From Dermatemys mawii (Eukaryota > Chordata > Testudines > Dermatemydidae), in contig ML677365.1 in assembly GCA_007922305.1 (NCBI GenBank), positions 11,071,703 to 11,135,702 of the forward strand: DNA of 64,000 bases. The letters are read 5' to 3'. Made by a program: the position numbers and the translations under genes. Shown one piece after another: positions 36,063 to 45,720 of the stretch (the stretch's first letter is position 1; each line of letters opens with the position of its first letter). Under the pieces are notes generated by a model. The model did not search any database. It saw nothing but the letters and a program-made list of their open reading frames with translations, and was not told the origin of the DNA.

Positions 36063-37751
36063 CTATTCAGTGTCTACACGGTGCTTCTTGGCTTGTCTCT
36101 TGTATTCATTAAATGGAGCATCTCTTGTCACTGTCCAGCAATAGTCTGCAAGCACTGATGGGCTCCATTTGCCCTGATAGTGTTTCTCCATTGTTGCAAT
36201 GTCCTGGTGAAATCGCTAACCGTGCTCGTTGCTCACTGCTCTGCAGTTCGGTGGAAAAAAATCTAGATGAGAGTGCAAAAAATGTATCTTTAGTGACACG
36301 CTGCAACCAAGGCTTTTGTATGCCTTGAGGAGGTTTTCCACCAACAACCTGTAGTTGTCTGCCTTGTTGTTTCCGAGAAAATGTATTGCCACTGACTGGA
36401 AGGCTTTCCATGCCGTCTTTTCCTTGCCACGCAGTGCATGGTCAAATGCATCATCTCGAAGAAGTTCACGAATCTGAGGACCAACAAAGACACCTTCCTT
36501 TATCTTAGTTTCACTTAACCTTGGAAATTTTCCACGGAGGTACTTGAAAGCTGCTTGTGTTTTGTCAATGGCCTTGACAAAGTTCTTCATCAGACCCAGC
36601 TTGATGTGTAAGGGTGGTAACAAAATCTTCCTTGATTCAACAAGTGGTGGATGCTGAACACTTTTCCTCCCAGGCTCCAATGACTGCCGGAGTGGCCAAT
36701 CTTTCTTGATGTAGTGGGAATCTCTTGCACGACTATCCCATGCGCAGAGAAAACAGCAGTACTTTGTGTATCCAGTCTGCAGACCAAGCAAGAGAGCAAC
36801 AACCTTCAAATCGCCACAAAGCTGCCACTGATGTTGGTCATAGTTTATGCACCTCAAAAGTTGTTTCATGTTGTCATAGGTTTCCTTCATATGGACTGCA
36901 TGATCAACAGGAATTGATGGCAAAACATTGCCATTATGCAGCAAAACAGCTTTAAGACTCGTCTTCGATGAATCAATGAAGAGTCTCCACTCATCTGGAT
37001 CGTGAACGATGTTGAGGGCTGCCATCACACCATCCATGTTGTTGCAGGCTACAAGATCACCTTCCATGAAGAAGAATGGGACAAGATCCTTTTGACGGTC
37101 ACGGAACATGGAAAACCTAACATCACCTGCCAGGAGATTCCACTGCTGTAGTCTGGAGCCCAACAGCTCTGCCTTACTCTTGGGTAGTTCCAAATCCCTG
37201 ACAAGGTCATTCAGTTCAGCTTGTGTTATGAGGTGTGGTTCAGAGGAGGGGAGAAAATGTGGGTCCTGTGACATTGATGGTTCAGGACCAGAAGTTTCAT
37301 CCTCTTCCTCTTCCTGGTCTGACTCAAGTGAGAATGATTCTGGTGCATCAGGAACCGGCAGTCCTTCTCCGTGGGGTATTGGGCGTATAGCTGATGGAAT
37401 GTTTGGATAATGCACAGTCCACTTTTTCTTCTCTGACACACCTTTCCCAACTGGAGGCACCATGCAAAAGTAACAATTGCTGGTATGATCTGTTGGCTCT
37501 CTCCAAATCACTGGCACTGCAAAAGGCATAGATTTCCTTTTCCTGTTCAACCACTGGCGAAGAGTTGTTGCACAAGTGTTGCAGCATATGTGTGGGGCCC
37601 ACCTCTTGTCCTGATCTCCAATTTTGCAGCCAAAATAAAGGTGATAGGCTTTCTTAACCATAGTGGTTAGACTGCGCTTTTATGATGCAAAAGTCACTTC
37701 ACCACAAACATAGCAGAAGTTATCTGCACTGTTCACACAAGTACGAGGCAT
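36063..37751 (-). pseudogene. 562-codon orphan gene, possible transposase, with two in-frame stops
   Basis: From the ATG at 37751 to the stop at 36063 there is one frame with just two internal stops: TAA at 37680-37682 (codon 24) and TAG at 36216-36218; the open part between them, from the Met at 37661, is 481 codons. N-terminus: MPRTCVNSADNFCYVCGEV, then GCKIGDQDKRWAPHICCNTC and later SNCYFCMVPP, a Cys/His pattern suggesting zinc binding. An acidic linker (DQEEEEDE) follows. The C-terminal half has GDLKVVALLLGLQTGYTKYC, CFLCAWDSRA, LPPLHIKLGLMKNFVK, EGVFVGPQIREL and SLKIHFLHSHLDFFP. This is a widely scattered, mostly uncharacterised family; the order of a GD-motif, CFLC knuckle, PPLHIKLG and final NEHG..RFHQD recalls RNase H-fold transposases of the TNP2 type, which is inference only. 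The second stop falls just after NEHG, where relatives have an acidic residue. Confidence 0.7.
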
Positions 37752-37888
37752 CTCTGCTCACTTTGGCTAAACAGAAATGTCTCCCTTTGCAAAATCAAAC
37801 ACTGACAAATAAGAGAGCACGACACTGTATGATTTCTAGAGCTGATAGAGAGCAATTTGTTCAGCAGAGTGATGTAAGCTTCGTTATG

Positions 37889-37970
37889 ATTGCATCATCC
37901 ATGACTTCCAGGAATAACATGATGCAATTCATATCATGTATGATGCAATACCAGCTTCAGATTGCATCAT
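37889..37970. promoter_or_regulatory. cluster of four ATF4/CHOP-type amino-acid response cores
   Basis: The 9-mer ATTGCATCA, or its complement TGATGCAAT, occurs exactly four times: 37889-37897, 37920-37928 (complement), 37941-37949 (complement) and 37961-37969. They lie 138-218 bp upstream of the gene's ATG on the minus strand. ATTGCATCA is the amino-acid response element described in the CHOP promoter, a composite C/EBP-ATF site. A fifth, variant TGATGCAAA (37683-37691) lies inside the coding part. The sites are seen directly; a promoter role is inference. Confidence 0.5.
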
Positions 37971-38250
37971 TCATTGTTTTGCCTAAAAAGCAAGTACTGT
38001 CCAAACCCAGTCATAGATTTATTCATAGATCCAGTCAAAGATGTATTTTAGTCATTTCTGGTTGAAATTGAGATCCCTTCCCTTTATAACTCATTTATCC
38101 TCCGCCATTCCCATGTCAAGGGTCGTATATACTGACCTAATAGCATATCTTGAAAACTAGAGCCAATCAACAATTTTAAGCATCATTTTTGTTCTCAGTG
38201 ACCCAGAATTAGTAAAGTTTGACTACATTTATTTCAGAAGCATTATGGCT

Positions 38251-39609
38251 GTAGAGCAGTGTAATCAAACTGCTAGTCAGCTGTCACATAAACCTGTGGG
38301 TGCCTCAATCTCCACTGTTAAAGTTCCCTGGGTTCCTACGTTTCTACCAGACAGCAAGTGCACAGCCCTGTCAATGTAGGCACTCAGATTGCTATTTCAT
38401 GCGTAAGTCGCAGCGGTATCCTCAAACAAGACCTTCCCCAACTTATCTTGCCCGCATGGGCCCAATCTGGTACATGTGCTCACACAAAATAGCCACACTC
38501 CTCTCTCTGGCATTTCCTACTTGGTAGTTTAGGTGGCTCACTGCTCACCATGCTCACTTTTTTGTGGAACTCATTCTTAAGCATCTAACTCTCTCTATAC
38601 ATTTTACAGAGAGCTCAGTACCGAAACCTGGGACTGTGGATTTTACTGGGTGGCAGAGGACTCAAAAGTGAGGCACTGCAACACTTAGCATTGCAATTCC
38701 CAAGTCCCTGGGTGGATCTTGCCTACTGTACCTCAGTTTACTTACCTGTAATGAGGAGTTTCACCAGTGTGGCAAGGCTTTGTGAAGCAATCTGAGACCC
38801 TTCAAAGAAAGGCATTACAAAAGTACAGCGTTCAAAACAACATTGGACTGAGTGATGGCAGAATGTACCTGTTTTTTTCCATCAAATCCCCATGATCCCC
38901 AATAAGAAAACTCTATGTGTCCAAGGCCTCTCGCTGTAGTTCTAATGTGCCCATATTATCATGCTATCTGAACAACCAATTTGAAAAAGTATTTCAATTC
39001 CTCCTGCAACTTTTTTCCAGGTTAGTGGTTAATAAAGCTAGCCAATTTCACAACTCACCCAGATCAGTCAGGAATCATTGAGATCTGGTTAGATGAGGCT
39101 GTGGGCCTATTCTTTTGGTCCTAGCCTGGTGTTCAGTTATTCATCAGTTGTATGAAGAATGAAGAGATAGGTGGGGTTGACAGGTGCATAAAGTGCTAGC
39201 TGTAAGACTGGAGGAGAAAGGCCATTGTTGTGATTTTTTTCATCGTACTTTAATTGTACAAGGTCAACTGTGGAGATACGTTTTATTTGAGTATCCTAAT
39301 ATTTCTTGTGTCCCTAATTCTGGTCCATAGTATATTGTTTTGCTGTTATATGTACCACCAAATGCAGTGAGGATGTTAAGCCTCAATTCTCTGAGTGGTG
39401 TCTAACATGCCATTAAAGGTATTTTAGTTTTTTTCCACCATATAGCTTCCTTAAAGTACTGAATTCAAGGATCTCAATTCATCTGAAATTAACTGGCTTT
39501 ATAATTCTATGGGGTGGAGAGTGTTTTTAATCTTTGTGCAGTGTTAGATGAGTAAATATGTTCTAAAACCTATATTATCTATCCTAATATGAAACTTGCT
39601 AGAACTTAA
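38251..39609. other. intronic DNA, no gene seen
   Basis: No recognisable gene or repeat. The 75-codon open frame at 38300-38527 has no family resemblance. Confidence 0.45.
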
Positions 39610-39830
39610 ACAATGAGGAGTCTGGTGGCACCTTAAAGACTAACAGATTTATTTGGGCATAAGTTAACGCCTGCATCTGTAATTTTCACTTCATGAGTCT
39701 GAAGAAGTGGGTTTCTTACCCACGAAAGCTTATACCCAAATAAATCTGTTAGTCTTTAAGGTGCCACCGGACCCCTCGTATTTTTTGTGGAGATAGACTA
39801 ACACAGCTACCCCTTGTTCCTTGAACTTAT
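39610..39830 (+). mobile_element. second Penelope-like palindrome with hammerhead-like core
   Basis: Arms 39614-39663 and about 39729-39781 are inverted copies (GGTGGCACCTTAAAGACTAA and so on), nearly perfect. Between and into the right arm lies CTGAAGA (39699-39705), a perfect 6-bp stem AGTGGGT/ACCCAC with a 5-nt loop, and GAAA (39724-39727). The following GCTTATACC has lost the GC pair and the U of the cleavage-site dinucleotide kept in the copy at 25.8 kb, so this core is probably inactive. The tail AGACTAACACAGCTACCCC matches that copy. Confidence 0.65.
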
Positions 39831-41079
39831 GATTCTTGTGACATTCTCCTTAGCATGTAAAGAAGCATGACTAAGAAGGTTGTACTATTAAGAAAAATAC
39901 TTTATTTGTATTTTTACAGCAACTTCAAGGATCAGTCTCAAGACACTTTATGAATATGAATTAGATGAGTCTCACAACACCTTACTGAAGTATGTGAAAT
40001 ATGTAAGTATTACTATATTCACTTTTCAGAGGGGAAACTGAGGCACAGAGAGGCTAACATTTTGAAACAGACATGTCCAAAGTTAGGAACCTAAGTGCAT
40101 GTTTGGGAACTTTTTTTCTGAGATGCTGAACACTTTCAGCTCCCATTTACTCCCATGATTGGTACAACTAAAAATCAGTCCACTTCTCTAATTGACTTAA
40201 TATAGTTTTGTCCGAAAAGATTTGTCCAAGGTCTCAGAGACAGTAGCCAAGATGGAAATAGGATTCCTCTCTTTCATTTCCCCTCTTTACTATGGGACAC
40301 AATGATTCTGCAAACATAAGAATTTCAGTTCTAGAAGTAGCAGAGTATTGCTGGAAGAATGCAGTAATCAAGTTGATAGTGCCAAAGGAGATCAAAGGAA
40401 TGTCAAACAACACAAAATATATGTCCTTCAGAATGGTTAGTGCTTTTTTCCTTTGTTTATTTGTCAACTAACTTAAATGTATAATAACTTCCCCACCATA
40501 TGAAATACTACACTAGCCTCAATGAAAGTCTGGATTTTGTGACAAATAATGAAGAATTATCCACCATCATTTAAGTGTCCTGTTTTTTATTACTTTTTTG
40601 ATTCTTTGCAGTAGATTGAATCAAAGGGTTATTATTGAACTAAAAAGGTTTAAATAAGATTCAGATTTGGAAAAAAGAAAATAATGTCAATTAATAATAA
40701 TTCCTTTTATCCTCTCTTGGTGGAGTACTGTAGGGATATTAGAGCAGAAATATAATTTGTTACTGAGTATTAAGTTTATTGAGTAGCAAGGGGGGTTAAG
40801 TACGCAGCAAACAATCACAATATAAAGCTGAAGGGTGACATCCCTAATTTCCTGGCAGGTAAAACTGGCAGCTTCCCAAATACAATCAATCAATCAATCA
40901 ATCAATCAATAATCCATTCTTCCTCTTTGAAGTTGTGGCTCAGGCTCTGAAGTCCACCCCATTTCCTAGGCTTCAGAGCTCAAGCTCCCACCCAAGCCAC
41001 CAATTCACAGCACTGTCTACACAGCTATTTCAACAGTGCTAGCATGACTGTCAAATTGGACTGGAAGGCTCACTCTCAT
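39831..41079. other. intronic DNA with a MIR-like scrap and a CAAT microsatellite
   Basis: GGGGAAACTGAGGCACAGAG at 40031-40050 is a hallmark phrase of MIR/L2-like repeats. A (CAAT)7 run lies at 40883-40910. No gene seen. Confidence 0.55.
40883..40910. repeat. (CAAT)7 microsatellite
   Basis: Seven uninterrupted CAAT units. Confidence 0.95.
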
Positions 41080-41450
41080 TCACTCATTGTGTAGACATGC
41101 CCCCAAATGAAATGAATAGGCAGTAGGTTTAAAACAAATAGAAGGAAGTATTTCTTCATACAGTGCACAGTCAACCCGTGTAACTCCTTGCCAGAGAATG
41201 TTGTGAAGGCCGAGACACTAACAGGATTCAAAACAGAACTAGATAAGTTCATGGAGGATAGGTCCATCAACGGCCAATAACTAGAATGGGCTGCTGTTTG
41301 CCAGAAGCTGGGAATGAGTGATAGGGGATGGATCACTTGATGATTACCTGTTCTGTTCATTCTCTCTGGGGCACCTGGCATTGGCTACTATCAGAAGACA
41401 GGATACTGGGCTAGATGGACATTTGGTCTGACCCAGGTTGTTTGTTTGTA
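41080..41450 (+). mobile_element. CR1 LINE 3' end (second subfamily)
   Basis: The phrases AGAAGGAAGTATTTCTTCAT, CAGTGCACAGTCAACCCGTG, TAACTCCTTGCCAGAG, GGCCGAGACACTAACAGGAT, AAAACAGAACTAGATAAGTT and GGGCTAGATGGACATTTGGT followed by CTGACCCAG are the 3' untranslated end of a CR1 subfamily common in birds, crocodiles and turtles. 5'-truncated and non-coding. Confidence 0.85.
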
Positions 41451-41455
41451 TTATC

Positions 41456-42318
41456 TTATAAGGCCAAATTCATGTCTGATGTGCCTCCACTGACTAGAGG
41501 AATTAATATGGCCCAAGGAACTTAAATAAGGGATTTTATTTGAGGCAGGATGTCAAGATGTTAAATCTCATAAAAACAATTCTAAAGGAGGTGTCATAAC
41601 AAATCAATATTACATACAATTAGAAATCAGAAGAATATTATTAAGGTTGCAAAGCTAAGTGCTCGAAAGTTAGAAAATAGCAGGATTAAGGATGCTGGTG
41701 AAACCTTAATTTGCCCCTCTTCTGACTTTCCATTACAATACAGTCTTTAATATGTTTATTTTAATTACATGTCCACACATTATTTTTTTCCTCAAGACCC
41801 CTGACTCATTCAGTGCATAGTATGGACAGTACTCAGTTACAGAGCAACTATTCCATATTTTCTTTCATCCTCATTGTTCAGTGCGTGACTCTGGGACTTA
41901 CTTACTATACAATATTCAACCCTGCTCTGAAGACACACTTATTAATTTCCTCATGGGTGCTCAACATACAGTATCCGGGTGCTTCACAATCATTAATGAA
42001 TCACAACATCCCTGTAAAGCAAAGGTATGGTATTGTCCCCATTTTACAGATGGGGAGCCAAGACACAGAGAAAGAATGTCAAAATATTTCCACTAACTTT
42101 GGGTGTTCAATTTGAGACACCCACGGCATGATTTTTCAGAATACTTAGCTTTATATAGCACTTTACATGTTCAAAGCACAATTCCCACTGACATCAGTTG
42201 CAGCATTGAATGCCTGACATTTCTGCAAACCAAGTTTGGCACTCAGAAAATGAGGCAGGCAAGTATCAGGCAATGCCCAATATATATTAATTTCATTTTC
42301 CTCCACTTCCACTTTTAC
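41456..42318. other. intronic DNA, no gene seen
   Basis: AT-rich; TTTTACAGATGGGGAGCCAA at 42041-42060 is a MIR-like scrap. The open frames at 41813-42327 are unsupported. Confidence 0.45.
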
Positions 42319-42322
42319 ATAC

Positions 42323-43011
42323 TGTGACACAACATGGCCAGAGGGCAGCAGGAGAGTGTTAGAGGGAAGCAAGTTTGCTAGAAGTTGGTTGGAGCACCTG
42401 GAGCCAATTAAGGCACCTGAAACCAATTAGAAAACCTGAAGCCAGTCACATGATTAAAAAACCCCGCTTCAATCAGACCAGGGGAAGGAGTTGGAGCAGA
42501 GAGCAGTATGGAGGAGTGGGAGCAGAGTGATTTGGTGCTGGAGCAGGAAACAGTTTGAAGGAGTTGAAGCAGAGCAGATTGATGTTGGAGCAGAGAGCAG
42601 TTTGAAGGAGTTGAAACAGAGTGTTTGTTGTGGGAGCAGAGAGCAGTTTGGAGGAAAGCAGAGGAGAGTTTGGAGAACTGCTGCGGTGAACTAAGAAGAC
42701 CCAGACCATAGATAAAGGGACACCTGGCTTGTGCAGAGAGAGGACAGGAAGCCCCACAAGCTGAAGGGTCGGAGAGAGAAGTAGCCTAGGGGAAGGAATA
42801 TCTAGTTCAAGTGGTTTACTCCCATCCTCAGGGCCCCTGGGCTGGGACCCGGAGTAGAAGGCGGGTCCCAGTCCTTCCTTCTCCACTCCACTCCTCTAGG
42901 ATACTAATGGGGTAGTTAATATACTGTTCAGGGGCAAGAAATGGCACTCTGAACCCCCCACAATAAGAGAAAGCATGGGACCCATCATAATAGTGCTGGC
43001 AATTTTCCACA
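42323..43011. mobile_element. solo LTR-like element, TG...CA, with 4-bp target duplication
   Basis: Begins TGTGACACAACATGG, ends TTTTCCACA, and is flanked by ATAC at 42319-42322 and 43012-43015. Shares CACCTGGAGCCAATTAA and CTGGGACCCGGAGTAGAAGG with the element at 17951-18601. A GAGCAGAGAGCAGTTTGAAG-like unit of about 45 bp repeats imperfectly three to four times at 42491-42660, which creates the apparent open frames on both strands there. Fits a solo LTR; the internal part is gone. Confidence 0.75.
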
Positions 43012-43059
43012 ATACATTTTACCATAATGCAAAGTACTCTTTCAAGATGCTAAAATAGA

Positions 43060-43310
43060 CTACGCTAAAGAGAGATCTTCCAACCACAAATGGAGCCATC
43101 CTGGATAACTTCATCCAGTCTCTTCTCATTAGTAGCCAGGAGTACCAGTGTAATATCTGTTAAATGAGGGAGGCCACCTCATTCTGCAAGAGTCTCAATT
43201 TCTGGAAGACTTTAAAGTGTAATCTCATATGGAGAAAATTGCAGCAATCCAACGTGTGAAGAAGGTGTAGACACCAATGGCTAGGTCCTCATCTGGGAAC
43301 GAAAAAAAAA
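43060..43310 (-). repeat. old L2/L3-type LINE fragment
   Basis: CTCATTCTGCAAGAGTCTCA, TTGCAGCAATCCAACGTGTG and GGCTAGGTCCTCATCTGGGA follow the order seen in the antisense of an old amniote CR1/L3-like LINE. Diverged; family level only. Confidence 0.45.
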
Positions 43311-43767
43311 GCCCGAGCCTCTTGCCAAAAGCAGAAACTTAAGAAAATTTGTGAAAATGATTGTATTAGGAATGTAATCAGTTGTTTGGCCAAACAGAAA
43401 AAAAGCTTCCCCTGCTTCAAGCCCCTTTTCAAAATACATTTCTGGTTCAAATCCTTTTGGGGAAAAAAAAAGACCAAAGAGTCCCAAACTATCTCTAAGT
43501 AATATCAGCACACCTTGCACTATTTTGTCTAAACTAGACTGAAAGCTCCTGAAGGTAGCGACGAAGTCTCATTTGTTTGTTACAGTTCCAAGCACACTGA
43601 TGGCATTTGAAAAATAGTAATACCAATGCAATAAACTAAAGATACATTATAATAGAAAGGTTAATAAAAGCTTTATGTAAACAATAAGGAGATCCAAGAA
43701 AGGTGGGGATAGAAGAGTGTTTTTTCACTGATAACTCAGAGTAGCTTCACAATGTGGAGATCTGGAG
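43311..43767. other. intronic DNA, no gene seen
   Basis: Around 43535-43630 (CTGAAAGCTCCTGAAGGTAG ... TTCCAAGCACACTG) resembles the tail of an old MIR/L3-type repeat. The 79-codon minus-strand frame at 43281-43520 has no support. Confidence 0.45.
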
Positions 43768-44560
43768 TGTGACGGGGCTAGTCAACCCCGCACTAGGGAG
43801 GAAGGGGTTAAGCCAGCAGCACTGGTGGCAGAAGTCTCGCCCCCGAGGTACTGGGCATGCTCCAGATACCCTAGCAGTATAAAGGCAGGGAGCCCAGCTC
43901 ATTCCGGGCTGGCAGCCGAGGGAGAAGGACCTGCCTGGCGACCTCTGGCGGAGGACTAGTCGCAGCCCCTGAAGGAGCAGGAGTCAGAGGCTTACCCGGA
44001 CCTGCCCGGAGCCCAGGGATGGGAATGACCTGGGGATGGCCGGACTGACCCGAAGGTTCTCAGAGGATCCGGAGGCGCCTGGGAGACCCCCGCGGCGGAG
44101 CTGGTAGGGAGTGACCCAGGGAGGGTGGGGGAGTGGTATCTCCCACCAGAAGAGACTCGGAGTGTTTCGGTGGGACCTCCCTGCTGAGTCAGTGGCAAAT
44201 CGCTGAGCCACTGTTAGGGCCCTGGGTTGGGACCCGGTGGAGGTGGGTGTGCCCCGGGCCCCCCCAACACCTAGGCCACCATACCCCTAGGTGGGGGACT
44301 ACCCGCACATATAGACTTTGGGATGCTACCCCGCTTTGCCCTGCAACTGAGGGCGCGCATATAGACTTCGGGATGCTACCCCGCTTTGTCCTGCAACTAG
44401 GGGCGATCCCACGGACTTTGGTTACCCTGAAGTAAGGGCAGACCTACTGATTCTGGCCACTAGGCTGCGTTGCCCAAAACGCGGGGACGTAAACCCCGAT
44501 ATGGAGCAATGGTTTAACTATGGATCTGATTTTGTAGGTTAGTCTCACAAAACTGTAACA
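43768..44560 (+). mobile_element. GC-rich LTR-like element with TATA box and internal tandem repeat
   Basis: Starts TGTGACGGGGC like the two LTR-like elements above and shares GGCCCTGGGTTGGGACCCGG with them. Much richer in GC and CpG than its surroundings. It holds a TATA box (TATAAA, 43878-43883) followed about 25-30 bp on by a GC-rich putative start region, and a 50-bp unit in tandem (44305-44354 and 44355-44404). The right end is put near ACTGTAACA (about 44560), but no clear target duplication was found. Probably an LTR, younger than its relatives. Confidence 0.55.
44305..44404. repeat. 50-bp tandem repeat, two units
   Basis: Units beginning GCACATATAGACTTTGGGAT and GCGCATATAGACTTCGGGAT, about 92 percent identical, inside the GC-rich LTR-like element. 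Confidence 0.9.
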
Positions 44561-45440
44561 AGGAAAAATGCAGAGTAACAGCAAGTCATATCTCTCAAGT
44601 TAAACTGAGGGCCTTAAATGATAATGAAGTAAAAGGAAATGTCATGTTCATAAACATTGTACAGAGCTAAATATATAAAGGAAGAAAGGAAGCATAATGA
44701 ATAATGCATCCAAACATTAAGATTCGCACCCTAAAGAATAATTTCATAATGTAATACTATTGGAATAAGAGCTTTATATCCCTTCATACTTATGAAGGGA
44801 TATAAAGAAAATATTAGATAATTCTAATCCTGGGTACACTTTTAAATGTATTTTCTCTTGTTGCATATTTACTAAATAAAATATTGATTGGTCAATAAAT
44901 ACTTTGAATCTTAGGTCAAATCTAATTTCCTTTGTCAGTAAAGGGCTCAAAATTGTAGATAGATTTTATAATACCCCAGAATCTCTATGCATCTAAATAT
45001 GCAACATATATGTAGCACAAATAAAAAAAACCTATTCATTCCACAAAACACACACACACACACGTATATATGCACAGACACTTTTGCAGATTAATTATAC
45101 AATCTATCCATAATGGAAAGAATGTATATATGTGATTATATAGGGAGCTTACAAATTAAACTCTTCATCTACCAAATATGGTCACTGCACTAGCATGTTA
45201 AATTGTCTGTCATGAGTTTGTGTTGGTTTCTGCTTATGATGTTTAATAGAAATAGGCTAGTTTCACAAATCAGGTCAAATAATAGACTTATGACGAAGGT
45301 AGCATAGAAATGCAAATAAATAAATAAAAATAACCCAAACCTTTGTTGGTTGCCACATAATACTTTGTCATGCACTGTCACAATTAAATTTCGAGGGAGA
45401 ATCGGAGAGAAGAGAGAGATATGCATCACAGAGGAAGGCT
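44561..45440. other. intronic DNA, no gene seen
   Basis: AT-rich; a short inverted repeat AGCTTTATATCCCTTCATAC / TATGAAGGGATATAAAG lies at 44770-44807 and a CA run at 45049-45063. The 79-codon minus-strand frame at 45190-45429 has no support. Confidence 0.5.
44773..44807. repeat. short perfect hairpin
   Basis: CTTTATATCCCTTCATA and TATGAAGGGATATAAAG are exact inverse copies with almost no loop. No following T-run or gene context; function unknown. Confidence 0.7.
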
Positions 45441-45720
45441 AGTCTGGTGGCTAACATACTATACTGGGACTTGGATGACCTGGGTTCAGTATGCTGGCTT
45501 GAACTCTACCTCCTATGTCACACCCGGTAAATCTCTTAATCTCTCTGTCTCCACTCAGTAAAATGGAAGTAATAACACTCTCCCATCCTTTGTCTACCTT
45601 GTCTATTTAGACTGTATGTGTTTTATGATGAGAGTGTTTCCTATCATGTAAATGTATAGTGCCTAGCACAATGGGAACCCATTCTCAATGGATTCTAGAT
45701 GCTACTGCAACATAGGTAAT
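45440..45720 (+). mobile_element. MIR-like SINE with old tail
   Basis: Order of motifs as in MIR: GTCTGGTGGCTAACATAC, then GACCTGGGTTCAGTATGCTG (B-box/core), CAAATCTCTTAATCTCTCTG-like CTTAATCTCTCTGTCTCC, AGTAAAATGGAAGTAATAAC, and a tail TAGTGCCTAGCACAATGGGA. Diverged as expected for this old amniote family. Confidence 0.75.

Larger units (their letters stand above)
35715..38250 (-). mobile_element. unclassified repeat-borne element with one long gene
   Basis: An approximately 2.5-kb unit around a single minus-strand gene. The left edge is proposed at TAACACTGGTCTACAATT (35715), an 18-mer also found alone at 26041. The right edge is only a guess from where the sequence stops resembling the unit that I associate with multi-copy loci in turtles. 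Terminal inverted repeats and a target duplication were not found, so the superfamily is open; a DNA transposon is the likeliest reading. Confidence 0.5.

Noticed and set aside
37683..37691. Fifth amino-acid-response-like site TGATGCAAA
   Set aside because: It lies within the coding part of the orphan gene (codons for Phe-Ala-Ser), so it is probably coincidental and was not counted in the cluster.
42473..42886. 137-codon minus-strand Leu/Pro-rich frame
   Set aside because: Produced by the 45-bp-like imperfect tandem units within an LTR-like element.
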